Assembly: GCA_025458025.1 (NCBI GenBank)
Contig: JALOTF010000009.1
Coordinates: 1-47,519, forward strand
DNA: 47,519 bases
Direction of reading: 5' to 3'
Source: Beijerinckiaceae bacterium
GTDB lineage: Bacteria; Pseudomonadota; Alphaproteobacteria; Rhizobiales; Beijerinckiaceae
Positions 6,547-14,778 of this stretch are shown piece by piece. A program made the translations under genes and the position numbers. The notes below the pieces were generated by a model, which saw only the letters and a program-made list of their open reading frames with translations, searched no databases and had not been told where the DNA came from. Positions within the stretch are counted from its first letter, which is position 1. The number at the start of each line of letters is the position of its first letter.

Positions 6547-9500
6547 TCAACCGGCCTTTGGCCCTCGCAGCACCAGATAGATCGCGGGGATGACCAGCAC
6601 CGTCAGCAGCGTTGACGAGGCGAGCCCGAAGAGCAGCGAGATCGCAAGGCCCTGGAAAATCGGATCGGTGAGAATTGTCACCGCCCCGATCATCGCGGCG
6701 AGCGCGGTGAGCAGGATCGGCTTGAAGCGAATGGCGCCAGCCTCGATCAGCGTTTCCACCAGCGGAACATCCGGCTTCCGGGCATGGCGGATGAAATCCA
6801 CCAGCAGGATGGAGTTCCGCACAATGATGCCGGCAAGCGCGATGAAACCGATCATCGAAGTTGCCGAGAATGGCGCGCCAAAGGCCCAATGCCCGAATAG
6901 GATGCCGATAAAGGTCAGCGGAATCGGCGTAAGGATCACCAGCGGCACCTTGAAGGAGCCGAATTGCGCCACCACGAGAATGTAGATGCCGAGCAGCGCC
7001 ACGGCGAAGGCGGCACCCATGTCGCGGAAAGTCACCCAGGTCACCTCCCATTCGCCATCCCACAGCAGGGTCGGCTTCGAGAGGTCATCGGGTTGGCCAT
7101 TAAGGCGGATCACGGGTTTGGGCAGGTTGCCCCAATCGGCCTGATCGATGGCGCGCTGCACGGCGAGCATGCCGTAGAGCGGGGCTTCGAAAGAGCCGGC
7201 CAGTTCCGCTGTCACCATCTCTGCCGGGCGCCCATTGCGCCGGAAGATGGGGAACGAGGCCTTCTCGCTCACGATGCGGGTCACGTCGCCGAGTTCCACC
7301 GTCGAACGGTCGCCCGGCAGCAGGTTTGCGGGCACCGGAATGGCGAGCGCGCGCTCATCCAGCACCATATCGCCCTTGGGAAGCCCGAGGCGGATGGGGA
7401 TGGGCTGCCGCCCCTGCCCGCGATGCGAATAGCCCACCGCCTGCCCGCCAAAATAGAGGCGGATGGTCTCATAGATGTCGCGCTGCTCCACCTTGAAGAA
7501 ATCAAGCTGGTCCTCGGCGATGGCGAGTCGGCGCTGGGCAGCGCGCGTGCCGAAGCTATCGTCGATATCGACAATGAAAGGCACGCTTTCGAAAATCTCG
7601 CGCAACTTCGTTGCCACGGCGCGGCGTGTCTCCGGATCGGGGCCGTAGATTTCCGCGAGCAGCGTGGCGAGAACCGGCGGCCCCGGCGGGGGCTCCACCA
7701 CCTTCACACGCGCGCCAGCGGGCAGGCCCGCCTTGGCGATGCGCGCGCGCATGTCGAGCGCAATCGCGTGGCTCGTGCGGTTGCGGGTGGATTTCGGTTT
7801 CAGATTGACCTGCAGATCGCCCATCTGCGGCTCACTACGCAGGTAGGAATGGCGCACTAGGCCGTTGAAGTTGAAGGGCGCGGCAGCACCGGCATGGCTC
7901 TGCACGCTCTCGATCTCGCTGACCGGGCGCAGGGCATCGGCGATCTGCATCAGGACGCGATCGGTCTCCTCAACCGAAGCGCCGCGCGGCAGATCGAGTT
8001 GCACCGCAAGCTCCGGCTTGTCGTCGAAGGGTAGCAGCTTCACCGTCACGTGCTGGGTGTAGAACAAGGCGAGCGAGCCCAGAGTGGCGAGGCCCACCAT
8101 GGCGAGGAAGAACCATGCCTTGCGCTTCGACGCGAGGATCGGTGCAGCCATCCGTGTGTAGATCGCGCCGAGCTTGCCGCCTTCGGCATGGCCATCGCCT
8201 GCGGGGGCGTGGTGCGATGCGCCCAGCTTCATCATCAGCCAAGGCGTGACGATGACAGCCACGAAGAACGAGAAGATCATCGCCGCAGAAGCATTGGCGG
8301 GAATGGGGCTCATATAGGGGCCCATCAGGCCGGAAACGAAGAGCATCGGCAGCAGCGCCGCGACCACCGTGAGGGTGGCGACAATCGTCGGATTGCCCAC
8401 TTCGGCCACCGCATCGACCGCCGCTTCTGCGCGGCTGCGGCCATCATCCATGGCCCAGTGGCGGGCGATATTCTCGATCACCACGATCGCATCATCGACA
8501 AGGATGCCGATGGAGAAGATCAGCGCGAAAAGGCTCACGCGATTGAGCGTGTAGCCCATGATCCAGGCTGCAAAGAGCGTGAGCAGGATCGTTACCGGAA
8601 TGACGATCGCTACCACCATGGCCTCGCGGCGGCCAATAGCGAACCAGACAAGCGCCACGATGGAGAGTGTCGCAAGGCCGAGATGGAACAGCAGTTCGTC
8701 AGCCTTTTCCTTGGCCGTTTCACCATAATCGCGGGTGATGTGCAGATCGAGATCGGCCGGGATCACGCTGCCCTTCAGCTTTCCGGCTGCGGCGATCACC
8801 TCATGCGCGATGGTCACGGCATTGGCGCCCGCGCGTTTCGCGATAGCGAGTGACACCGCCGGCGCGCGTTCAAAACTGCCGTCGGACTTGCGCGCGAGAT
8901 GCGCAACGCGCGCTTCTTTCGTGTCAGTGGCGAGAGCGATTTCCGCGACATCGCGCAGATAGACCGGGCGACCGTCACGCGTGCTCACAATGAGGTTGCC
9001 GATCTCGTCGGTGCTGGCGAGCGTCTGCCCCGCCATGAGCGCGATCTGCTGACCCTTCTCGCGGATCTGCCCGGCGGGAAAGACCCTGTTGGCCCCTTCG
9101 ATCTTCGCAGCCAGCGCTTGCAAAGTGAGGCCCGCCTTGGCGAGCCGCGCGGGATCGGGCGCGATGCGGATTTCCTCGGGCTGTTCGCCTACGAGGTAGG
9201 TCAGGCCGACATTCTCGACCCGCGCGATCTCCACGCGCACCTCGCGCATCACTCGGGTCAGATCATTCGGGGTCCAGCGCTGGGCAGCCTCGGGCTTCGG
9301 CGTCAGCGTGAGCACAACAATGGCGACGTCATCGATGCCGCGCCCCACCACCAGCGGCTCGGGAATGCCCACGGGAATCCGGTCCATATTAGCGCGAATC
9401 TTCTCGTGCACGCGTAGGATTGCGGCATCGGAGGGCGTGCCCACGAGGAAACGCGCGGTGACCATCGCGCCGTTATCGCGCGTCTGGCTGTAGACATGCT

Positions 9501-9756
9501 CGACGCCCGCGATCGATTTCACGATCGTTTCCAGCGGCTCGGTCACGAGTTTCGCGGCATCCTCGGCGGAAAGGCCGTCCGCGCGCAGGTGGATATCCAC
9601 CATCGGCACGGAGATCTGCGGCTCCTCCTCGCGCGGCAGAGCGCCAAGTGCGACAAGCCCGAGCGCCAGAGCTGCCACAAGAAACAGCGGCGTCAGTGGA
9701 GACGCGATGAATGCGCGGGTGAGAAGCCCTGCAAGGCCGGGAGAAGCGGGCTTCAT
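6547..9756 (-). CDS. RND-family efflux permease (inner-membrane pump)
   Basis: 1069 aa, full length for a proton-driven RND pump with 12 membrane helices and two large periplasmic loops. The N-terminus has FIASPLTPLFLVAALALG (TM1) and REEEPQISVPMVDI. TM4 carries the proton-relay pair in GILVDDAIVVIENIARH. TM10 reads GIIVRNSILLVDF, so the Lys of AcrB-type pumps is Arg here. It differs clearly from the HAE1 pump at 44268. Its ATG at 9756 overlaps the adaptor stop (ATGA), so the two are translationally coupled. The operon is headed by a DUF2892 protein and divergent from an ArsR-type repressor with SqrR-like cysteines, so the pump may export a sulfur-related or oxidant-generated compound. That substrate is inference. 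Confidence 0.9.
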   Translation of the reverse strand: MKPASPGLAGLLTRAFIASPLTPLFLVAALALGLVALGALPREEEPQISVPMVDIHLRADGLSAEDAAKLVTEPLETIVKSIAGVEHVYSQTRDNGAMVTARFLVGTPSDAAILRVHEKIRANMDRIPVGIPEPLVVGRGIDDVAIVVLTLTPKPEAAQRWTPNDLTRVMREVRVEIARVENVGLTYLVGEQPEEIRIAPDPARLAKAGLTLQALAAKIEGANRVFPAGQIREKGQQIALMAGQTLASTDEIGNLIVSTRDGRPVYLRDVAEIALATDTKEARVAHLARKSDGSFERAPAVSLAIAKRAGANAVTIAHEVIAAAGKLKGSVIPADLDLHITRDYGETAKEKADELLFHLGLATLSIVALVWFAIGRREAMVVAIVIPVTILLTLFAAWIMGYTLNRVSLFALIFSIGILVDDAIVVIENIARHWAMDDGRSRAEAAVDAVAEVGNPTIVATLTVVAALLPMLFVSGLMGPYMSPIPANASAAMIFSFFVAVIVTPWLMMKLGASHHAPAGDGHAEGGKLGAIYTRMAAPILASKRKAWFFLAMVGLATLGSLALFYTQHVTVKLLPFDDKPELAVQLDLPRGASVEETDRVLMQIADALRPVSEIESVQSHAGAAAPFNFNGLVRHSYLRSEPQMGDLQVNLKPKSTRNRTSHAIALDMRARIAKAGLPAGARVKVVEPPPGPPVLATLLAEIYGPDPETRRAVATKLREIFESVPFIVDIDDSFGTRAAQRRLAIAEDQLDFFKVEQRDIYETIRLYFGGQAVGYSHRGQGRQPIPIRLGLPKGDMVLDERALAIPVPANLLPGDRSTVELGDVTRIVSEKASFPIFRRNGRPAEMVTAELAGSFEAPLYGMLAVQRAIDQADWGNLPKPVIRLNGQPDDLSKPTLLWDGEWEVTWVTFRDMGAAFAVALLGIYILVVAQFGSFKVPLVILTPIPLTFIGILFGHWAFGAPFSATSMIGFIALAGIIVRNSILLVDFIRHARKPDVPLVETLIEAGAIRFKPILLTALAAMIGAVTILTDPIFQGLAISLLFGLASSTLLTVLVIPAIYLVLRGPKAG

Positions 9757-10721
9757 GGCGTCACCACACGGTCGCCAGCCTGAAGGCCGGTCAGGATCTC
9801 GATCCGGTCGCCAGCCTGCTCTGGCCCCAGAACCACCACCATCGCGCGCGGGCCTGCTGCCCCTTGCACGGTCACGAAATCGAGCCCAGACCGGCTTGAG
9901 ACGGCGGATTTGGGAACAAGCAAGGCCGTACGCTCGCCCACCGGCACATCAGCCAGAACGCGAGCGCCGACAAAGAAATCACCAATGCTCGCGAGTTCGA
10001 CATCCGCGATCACCCGGCCATTCTCGATCTGCGGGAACACCTTCACGAGCTTGCCATCGACACGTGCACCACCTTCGAGGGTGATGGGGACGGTCGCTCC
10101 CACGCGCAATTGCGGCGCGTGCCGCTCAGGCAGCGCCAGTCGCAGGAAAAAACCGCCGCCGGCAATCATGGCGATCTGTTCGCCGGGCATCACCACGGCA
10201 CCGCGCGTCACCGGCACCTTCAGCACGCGCCCGGCAACCGGGGCAAGCACCTCGCCCTCAGCACCCTGCTGCACGATCACGGATTTGTCGGCCTCGGCTG
10301 CGCTGATCTGGTTGCGGATGACCTCCAGCTGTGTGCGCAGGGCGTCCACGCGTTGCTGCGTGCCCGCGCCCCGCTCCAGCAGGATGCGCGCACGCTCATA
10401 TTCGGCCTGCACATTGCTCTGCTCGGAGCTGAGTGCCCGAATGCGCGCCTCCGCCGCCCGCAATTGCAGCGCGAGCTTGTCATCGATGATGGTCGCGATG
10501 GTTTGCCCTTCGACAAGCTGCTCGCCTTCCGTCACCCTGAGCCGCACGAGCGTGCCGCCCATGCGCGACCGTGCCGGGATGACATCCCGCGCTTCGATCC
10601 GCCCCACCACGGCTTTCATTTCAACGATCCGCGTCGGCGCAAGAACCAGCTCGGCTGCGAAGCCGGGCATAGCGACGAGGCCAAAAGCGGAAGCCAAAAG
10701 CAGGGTGTGGCGGAAGCTCAT
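9753..10721 (-). CDS. RND periplasmic adaptor (membrane-fusion protein, HlyD family)
   Basis: 322 aa from the ATG at 10721, preceded by GAGG at -11; the frame also opens 9 codons upstream, inside the DUF2892 gene. The signal peptide is about residues 1-23 (LLLASAFGLVAMPGFAAE). Next come a lipoyl-like half (RSRMGGTLVRLRVTEGEQL), an alpha-helical hairpin (about 85-145, Glu/Ala/Arg-rich) and the second lipoyl half (VLAPVAGRVLKVPVTRGAVV). A beta-barrel with PERHAPQLRVG and a final proximal domain follow. It should bridge the permease to an outer-membrane channel, which is not encoded in this window. Gene order is DUF2892, adaptor, permease. Confidence 0.88.
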   Translation of the reverse strand: MSFRHTLLLASAFGLVAMPGFAAELVLAPTRIVEMKAVVGRIEARDVIPARSRMGGTLVRLRVTEGEQLVEGQTIATIIDDKLALQLRAAEARIRALSSEQSNVQAEYERARILLERGAGTQQRVDALRTQLEVIRNQISAAEADKSVIVQQGAEGEVLAPVAGRVLKVPVTRGAVVMPGEQIAMIAGGGFFLRLALPERHAPQLRVGATVPITLEGGARVDGKLVKVFPQIENGRVIADVELASIGDFFVGARVLADVPVGERTALLVPKSAVSSRSGLDFVTVQGAAGPRAMVVVLGPEQAGDRIEILTGLQAGDRVVTP

Positions 10722-10734
10722 CGGGCAACCTCGC

Positions 10735-10938
10735 TCAGCGGAAGACACAGCCGGCCTTGAGGCCCAGCTTCTTCAGGATAATGGCCGCAGGGCAAAACCC
10801 GGTGAACGCGGTTTGGAACAGATTGGCACCCACGAACGCCGTGAGCAGCAAGAACCAGGGCGAGACCAGCCAGGCCAGAGCCACGGAAGCCATGATCATC
10901 AGGCCAGCAAAGGCCATCACTGCGTTTTCAACCTGCAT
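10735..10938 (-). CDS. DUF2892 (YgaP-like) small membrane protein
   Basis: 67 aa with two hydrophobic helices (about 7-26 and 29-48). It carries the family signature NLFQTAFTGFCPAAIILKKLG, including the FCP cysteine, plus a second Cys near the end (KAGCVFR). DUF2892 is the membrane domain of the YgaP rhodanese and occurs alone in many sulfur-detoxification operons under SqrR/BigR-type control. The ATG at 10938 has GAGAGGAGC upstream. It is the first gene of the leftward operon and ends only 13 bp before the adaptor start. No rhodanese, persulfide dioxygenase or sulfide:quinone reductase gene is in the window. Confidence 0.87.
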   Translation of the reverse strand: MQVENAVMAFAGLMIMASVALAWLVSPWFLLLTAFVGANLFQTAFTGFCPAAIILKKLGLKAGCVFR

Positions 10939-10992
10939 GGGAAGCTCCTCTCGGGACGTTTGACAGAAGCTTACATATTCTTTATTTCATAT

Positions 10993-11008
10993 ATTCGCAA
11001 TATTGAAT
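10993..11008. promoter_or_regulatory. SqrR-type operator candidate (ATTC-N8-GAAT)
   Basis: The 83-bp spacer between the divergent DUF2892 and ArsR-type genes is strikingly AT-rich. It contains ATTC (10993-10996), eight bases, and GAAT (11005-11008), which is the ATTC-N8-GAAT operator I recall for Rhodobacter SqrR. A second ATTC at 10977-10980 lacks a matching GAAT. The site lies 14 bp before the regulator start, where a bound repressor would control both directions. Confidence 0.6.
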
Positions 11009-11021
11009 TTGAGGAAAAATC

Positions 11022-11321
11022 ATGTCGGGTGACAGCAGCGTCCTCCCGGGCTCCACGCAAGCCGCCGCCTTGCTGCGCGCGATGGGCCACACGGCACGCC
11101 TCGAAATTCTCTGCCTGTTGCAGGATGGGGAGATGACGATGAGCGAACTCGCCCGTCGGTTGACCATGCGCGGCCCGGCCGTCAGTCAACAGCTTGCGGT
11201 CCTCAGGGGTGAGCGGCTGGTCGTTGGCCGGCGAAGCGGCAAGAATATTCTCTATTCGGTGGCAGACGAGGCGACGCGCGGCATCATCGAGGTTCTGAAG
11301 CGGCGCTTCTGTCCAATATGA
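11022..11321 (+). CDS. ArsR-family repressor, SqrR/BigR-like (paired Cys31/Cys97)
   Basis: 99 aa winged-helix ArsR/SmtB protein. The recognition region is SELARRLTMRGPAVSQQLAVL (41-61), shown here as one helix-turn-helix. It lacks the ELCVCDL metal site of ArsR. Instead it has Cys31 in RLEILCLLQDGE and Cys97 in RRFCPI. The interval of 66 residues equals that of Rhodobacter SqrR (Cys41/Cys107) and BigR (Cys42/Cys108), where a tetrasulfide or disulfide link releases DNA; ILCxLxDGE is also the BigR context. It is divergent from the DUF2892-adaptor-RND operon with a matching operator between them. The start has GAGGAAAAATC before the ATG. Persulfide sensing is inferred from the cysteines and context. 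Confidence 0.85.
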   Translation: MSGDSSVLPGSTQAAALLRAMGHTARLEILCLLQDGEMTMSELARRLTMRGPAVSQQLAVLRGERLVVGRRSGKNILYSVADEATRGIIEVLKRRFCPI

Positions 11322-11668
11322 GGGCCCGCTTTAGCGCAGGAAGCCAAGCCAAGGGGATATGGTCCGCACGCACTGCGCCGAACCAGAGTTGCCCGCATCG
11401 ACATCGCTCCCGAAGGTCAGCCGGAGGCGGCTGGCGAACGCACGCCTGCCGATGCCGAGCAATCAGACGACCGGAAAGCCGCCGGGGGTGGCACGTGCCC
11501 GGGCAGCAACGATTTTCCTTTGGCGGTGCGATACGCATGTCCACGCCAGCGTGTTGACGATGAAATACATGCTGTATACCATCGATACTACAGGTCGATG
11601 CCGAGGAAAAATCGGTAGGCGACCGGGCCCCTCATCCCGTATCGAACGCCCCCGGCGCCCGAGGAAAA
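11322..11668. other. 347-bp region without a gene
   Basis: No frame here has a recognisable product. The right part (11552-11590) is AT-richer and holds TTGACG (11554-11559), an ATACA-TGC-TGTAT inverted repeat (11565-11577) and the operator-like motif described separately. It probably contains the promoter of the VOC-ABC operon. Confidence 0.45.
11573..11588 (+). promoter_or_regulatory. Operator-like motif upstream of the VOC-ABC operon
   Basis: TGTATACCATCGATAC resembles the reverse strand of the site at 21888-21907 (TGTATACTAATCGTATG) in front of the GntR/FCD regulator. They share TGTATAC followed closely by ATCG. TGTATAC-type cores are common in GntR/FCD operators. It may link this operon to the regulator at 22124. 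Confidence 0.35.
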
Positions 11669-12064
11669 ATGACCGCAAAACCGCCCCGCCCGCCCTTCGA
11701 AACCACGGAAAAGCTGATCACTTTTCTCTATTATGTCGATCTGCCGCGGGCGATGCGCTTCTATGAAGACGTAATGGGCCTGAAGCTCGAGATCGATCAG
11801 GGCTGGTCGAAAATCTATCGCGTCACGCCGAATGGCTATGTCGGCCTCGTGGACGAGACGCGCGGCAGCCACCGCGCCAATCCGATCAAGCCGGTGCAGA
11901 TCTGCATGCGTGTCGCCGATGTCGACGCCTGGGCCGAGTACATCAAGGGGCAGGGCATCGAGATCCTGCGTGGACCGCGCAGCAACGAAGAGCTGAAGAT
12001 CCGCGCCTTCATCTTCAATGATCCCGAAGGCTACCAGCTCGAAATCCAGTCTGCCCTTGCCTGA
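11669..12064 (+). CDS. VOC-family (glyoxalase/dioxygenase fold) protein
   Basis: 131 aa, one vicinal-oxygen-chelate domain made of two babab modules. Recognisable are the first module LITFLYYVDLPRAMRFYEDVMGLKL and the second-module ending FIFNDPEGYQLEIQS, whose Glu is the usual metal ligand; each is quoted as a short family pattern. Members include glyoxalase I, epimerases and ring-cleaving dioxygenases; the reaction is not predictable. The ATG at 11669 has GAGGAAAA before it. It sits 27 bp upstream of the binding-protein gene and is probably the first gene of the ABC operon, so it may act on the imported compound or a breakdown product. Confidence 0.8.
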   Translation: MTAKPPRPPFETTEKLITFLYYVDLPRAMRFYEDVMGLKLEIDQGWSKIYRVTPNGYVGLVDETRGSHRANPIKPVQICMRVADVDAWAEYIKGQGIEILRGPRSNEELKIRAFIFNDPEGYQLEIQSALA

Positions 12065-12091
12065 AACGCCCCTTCAACCTGACGGAGAAGC

Positions 12092-13690
12092 ATGATGACC
12101 GAAGGTCGCACAAACCGCCCAAGCGGAAAATCCGGACCCTTCCTGTCGCGCCGCCTGACGCTGGCTCTCGCGATGGCCGCAGGCCTCGCCTTGCCCGGCC
12201 TTGCGCAGGCGCAGAACAAGTCGGTGACCATTGCGCTCACCGCCGATGCCGTGATCCTCGATCCGCATGCCGCGAACGAGCTGACCGGCAACATCATGTT
12301 CTACCATTTCTACGATGCGCTGGTGACGCGCACCCCGGAGCTGGAATTCAAACCGGGCCTCGCGGAAAGCTGGCAGATCGTCGATGACACGACCTGGGTG
12401 TTCAAGTTGCGCAAGGGCGTGAAGTTCCACAACGGCGATGAGCTGAAGGCCTCGGATGTGGTCTACACGGTCGAGCGCCTCAAGAAGGCGCTGATGGCGA
12501 GCTTCGTTGCGAATATCGCGTCGGCCCGCGCGATCGACGATTACACGGTCGAGTTCAAGACGCCGAAGCCTTTTGCCGTGCTGCACATGGCGCTCGCCGA
12601 GGTGCTGATCGTCAACGAGAAATACACAAAGGCCATCGGCGACGAGCAGATGGGCCTGAAGCCCATGGGCACCGGCCCCTACAAGCTGAAGCAGTGGATC
12701 AAGGAAGACCGGATCGAACTGGAAGCCTTCGCCGATTACTGGCGCGGCAAGCCGAAGATCGACACCGTGGTTTTCAAGCCGATCACCAACCCGGCGACAC
12801 GCACGGCAGCCCTGCTAACCGGCGGCGTAGACGTGATCCAGGATCTCTCGGTGCGGGATGTGGCCGGCGTGCAGGCCAATCCTAACTTCAAGGTGGTGAC
12901 GCGGCCGAGCCTGCTGAACCTCGTGATTGCGCTCGATACGCGTGATAAATCCCCGACCATCGACCTGCCGAAGAACCCGATGCAGGATCGCCGTGTGCGC
13001 GAGGCCATCGTCCGGGCGATCAATGTCGATGCGATCCGCACGGCGATCATGAACAACTTCTCGACGCCCAGCGACCAGTATGTGCCCTCGTCGCATCTCG
13101 GCTATGTGCCGGGGCTCGATTTCCGGAAGGTCTATCCCTTCGATCTCGATAAGGCGCGCAGCCTCATGAAGGAAGCCGGCTACGAGAACGGCTTCACCAT
13201 GACGCTCGACACGACGAACAACCGCTACGTGAATGACGCGGCAATCGCACAAGGCCTCGCGGGCATGCTCTCGCGCATCAACATCAAGCTGAACCTCAAC
13301 CTGATGCCGCGCTCGAATTTCTTCGGCTACATCCGTGTGCCGTCGGACAAGTCGAGCTTCATCATGTCGGGCTGGGATACGCCGTCGGGCGATGCCGGCA
13401 ACATGTATTCCGTGCTGATGTATAGCCGGAACAAGAAGCAGGGCTACGGCCAGGCCAATCGCGGCGCGTTCTCTAATGCCGAGTTCGACGACATGATCGA
13501 CAAGGCCGACGCCACCGCCGATGTCGCCAAGCGCAACGCCTTCCTGCAGGAAGCGACAAAGATCGCCGTGCGCGAAATCCCGATGATCCCCATCCATTAC
13601 GAGCAGGACATCTACGCCGCGAAAAACTCCGTTACTGTGGTGCCCCGCATGGACAAGTTCATCTGGGCCTATGAGATGGACGTGAAGTAA
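12092..13690 (+). CDS. ABC transporter substrate-binding protein (family 5, dipeptide type)
   Basis: 532 aa periplasmic SBP_bac_5 protein. The signal peptide is about residues 20-41 (RRLTLALAMAAGLALPGLAQA). Family landmarks are LAESWQIVDDTTWVFKLRKGVKFHNGD (about 90-115, in short segments), MGTGPYKLKQW (about 195) and RRVREAIVRAINVDAI (about 300). It should capture a peptide-like or other small solute for the permease and ATPases at 13805-17794. An AAGGAG-like site (ACGGAGAAGC) precedes the ATG at 12092; a second ATG follows at once. An intrinsic terminator directly after the gene probably raises its level above that of the membrane parts. The substrate is unknown, perhaps a cyclic ureide or amide given the neighbouring hydantoinase. 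Confidence 0.9.
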   Translation: MMTEGRTNRPSGKSGPFLSRRLTLALAMAAGLALPGLAQAQNKSVTIALTADAVILDPHAANELTGNIMFYHFYDALVTRTPELEFKPGLAESWQIVDDTTWVFKLRKGVKFHNGDELKASDVVYTVERLKKALMASFVANIASARAIDDYTVEFKTPKPFAVLHMALAEVLIVNEKYTKAIGDEQMGLKPMGTGPYKLKQWIKEDRIELEAFADYWRGKPKIDTVVFKPITNPATRTAALLTGGVDVIQDLSVRDVAGVQANPNFKVVTRPSLLNLVIALDTRDKSPTIDLPKNPMQDRRVREAIVRAINVDAIRTAIMNNFSTPSDQYVPSSHLGYVPGLDFRKVYPFDLDKARSLMKEAGYENGFTMTLDTTNNRYVNDAAIAQGLAGMLSRINIKLNLNLMPRSNFFGYIRVPSDKSSFIMSGWDTPSGDAGNMYSVLMYSRNKKQGYGQANRGAFSNAEFDDMIDKADATADVAKRNAFLQEATKIAVREIPMIPIHYEQDIYAAKNSVTVVPRMDKFIWAYEMDVK

Positions 13691-13704
13691 CCGGGTTTTC
13701 CCGA

Positions 13705-13733
13705 GGGCGAGCGCGTAGGCGCTCGCCCTTTTT
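13705..13733 (+). terminator. Intrinsic terminator after the binding-protein gene
   Basis: A perfect 10-bp stem, GGGCGAGCGC (13705-13714) and GCGCTCGCCC (13719-13728), with loop GTAG and then TTTTT (13729-13733). It lies 15 bp after the stop and 72 bp before the permease gene, so it should partly terminate transcription inside the operon. Confidence 0.9.
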
Positions 13734-13804
13734 GCTGGCCCGAAACGTCCTGCCCGGCAGTGCTGCCTTGCGCTCCGGCTCCTGCCTCATGAGGAACCGC
13801 CGCC

Positions 13805-14770
13805 TTGTTCGGCTATATGATCAAACGCCTGATCCAGATGGTCATCGTGCTCTGGGCGGTGTCGGTGCTAGTCTTCGTGATGATGAGCTTCACGGGCGAC
13901 CCCACCTTCATGATGGTGCCGCTGGACGCAACCGACGAGCAAATCGCGCAGGCGCGGCGCATCCTCGGGCTCGATGAGAGCCATCTCGTGCAATACTGGC
14001 GCTTCCTGTCGAATATCGCGCAGGGCGATTTCGGCCGCTCTTTCGTGTTCCGCCAACCCGCGATGACGCTCATTCTCGAGCGCCTGCCCGCGACGCTGGA
14101 AATCGTCTTCCTCGCGATGGTCATGGCCCTGCTCGTGGCCATTCCGCTCGGCGTCTATGCCGGTGCGAACCCGAAGAAACCCGCGAGTCGCGCCGTGATG
14201 GCGGGATCGCTGATTGGCATCTCGCTGCCTGGTTTCTGGCTCGGCATGGTGCTGATTTTCGTGGTGGCGGTGAAGCTGCAATGGCTGCCCTCCTCTGGTC
14301 GCGGCCCCACCACCGAATGGCTGGGCATGCGCGTGAGCTTCACGAGCTGGGAGGGCTTCCGGCATCTCATCCTGCCGGCCATCACTTTGTCCGTGGGCAC
14401 GCTCGCCATCCTCATGCGCATCATCCGCGCCGAGATGGTGGAGGTGATGAAGCAGGATTACATCAAGTTTGCCCGCGCGAAAGGGGCGCCTGCGAAGGTC
14501 ATCCTCTTCAAGCACGGGCTTAAGAATGCGCTCATTCCGCTGGTGACGGTGTTCGGCCTGATGCTGGGCGATCTTATCGCGTTCGCCACACTCACCGAGA
14601 CGATTTTCGCCTGGCCGGGTATCGGGAAATTGCTGGTGGATTCGATCTATCGCGGCGATCGGCCGGTGATCGTGGTCTACCTCATGTTCGTCGCGCTGAT
14701 GTTTGTCGTCGTGAATTTCATCGTCGATGTCTGCTATGCGCTCATCGATCCGCGCATCAAGATCAAGTGA
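13805..14770 (+). CDS. ABC transporter permease, DppB type
   Basis: 321 aa with about six membrane helices and the cytoplasmic EAA loop near residues 215-240 (EVMKQDYIKFARAKGAP). The N-terminal FGYMIKRLIQMVIVLWAVS is typical of DppB/OppB. The start appears to be TTG at 13805, because GAGGAA lies about 10 bp upstream of it; the first ATG, 12 bp further in, is too far from that site. The weak start and the terminator upstream would both lower expression relative to the binding protein. It pairs with the DppC-type gene that follows. Confidence 0.9.
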   Translation: MFGYMIKRLIQMVIVLWAVSVLVFVMMSFTGDPTFMMVPLDATDEQIAQARRILGLDESHLVQYWRFLSNIAQGDFGRSFVFRQPAMTLILERLPATLEIVFLAMVMALLVAIPLGVYAGANPKKPASRAVMAGSLIGISLPGFWLGMVLIFVVAVKLQWLPSSGRGPTTEWLGMRVSFTSWEGFRHLILPAITLSVGTLAILMRIIRAEMVEVMKQDYIKFARAKGAPAKVILFKHGLKNALIPLVTVFGLMLGDLIAFATLTETIFAWPGIGKLLVDSIYRGDRPVIVVYLMFVALMFVVVNFIVDVCYALIDPRIKIK

Positions 14771-14778
14771 GGCGCGGC

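Noticed and set aside
6509-7063. Alternative minus-strand frame overlapping the RND 3' end and the transposase remnant
   Set aside because: Its sequence is an out-of-frame reading of the RND C-terminus; the transposase similarity is in a different frame ending at 6393.
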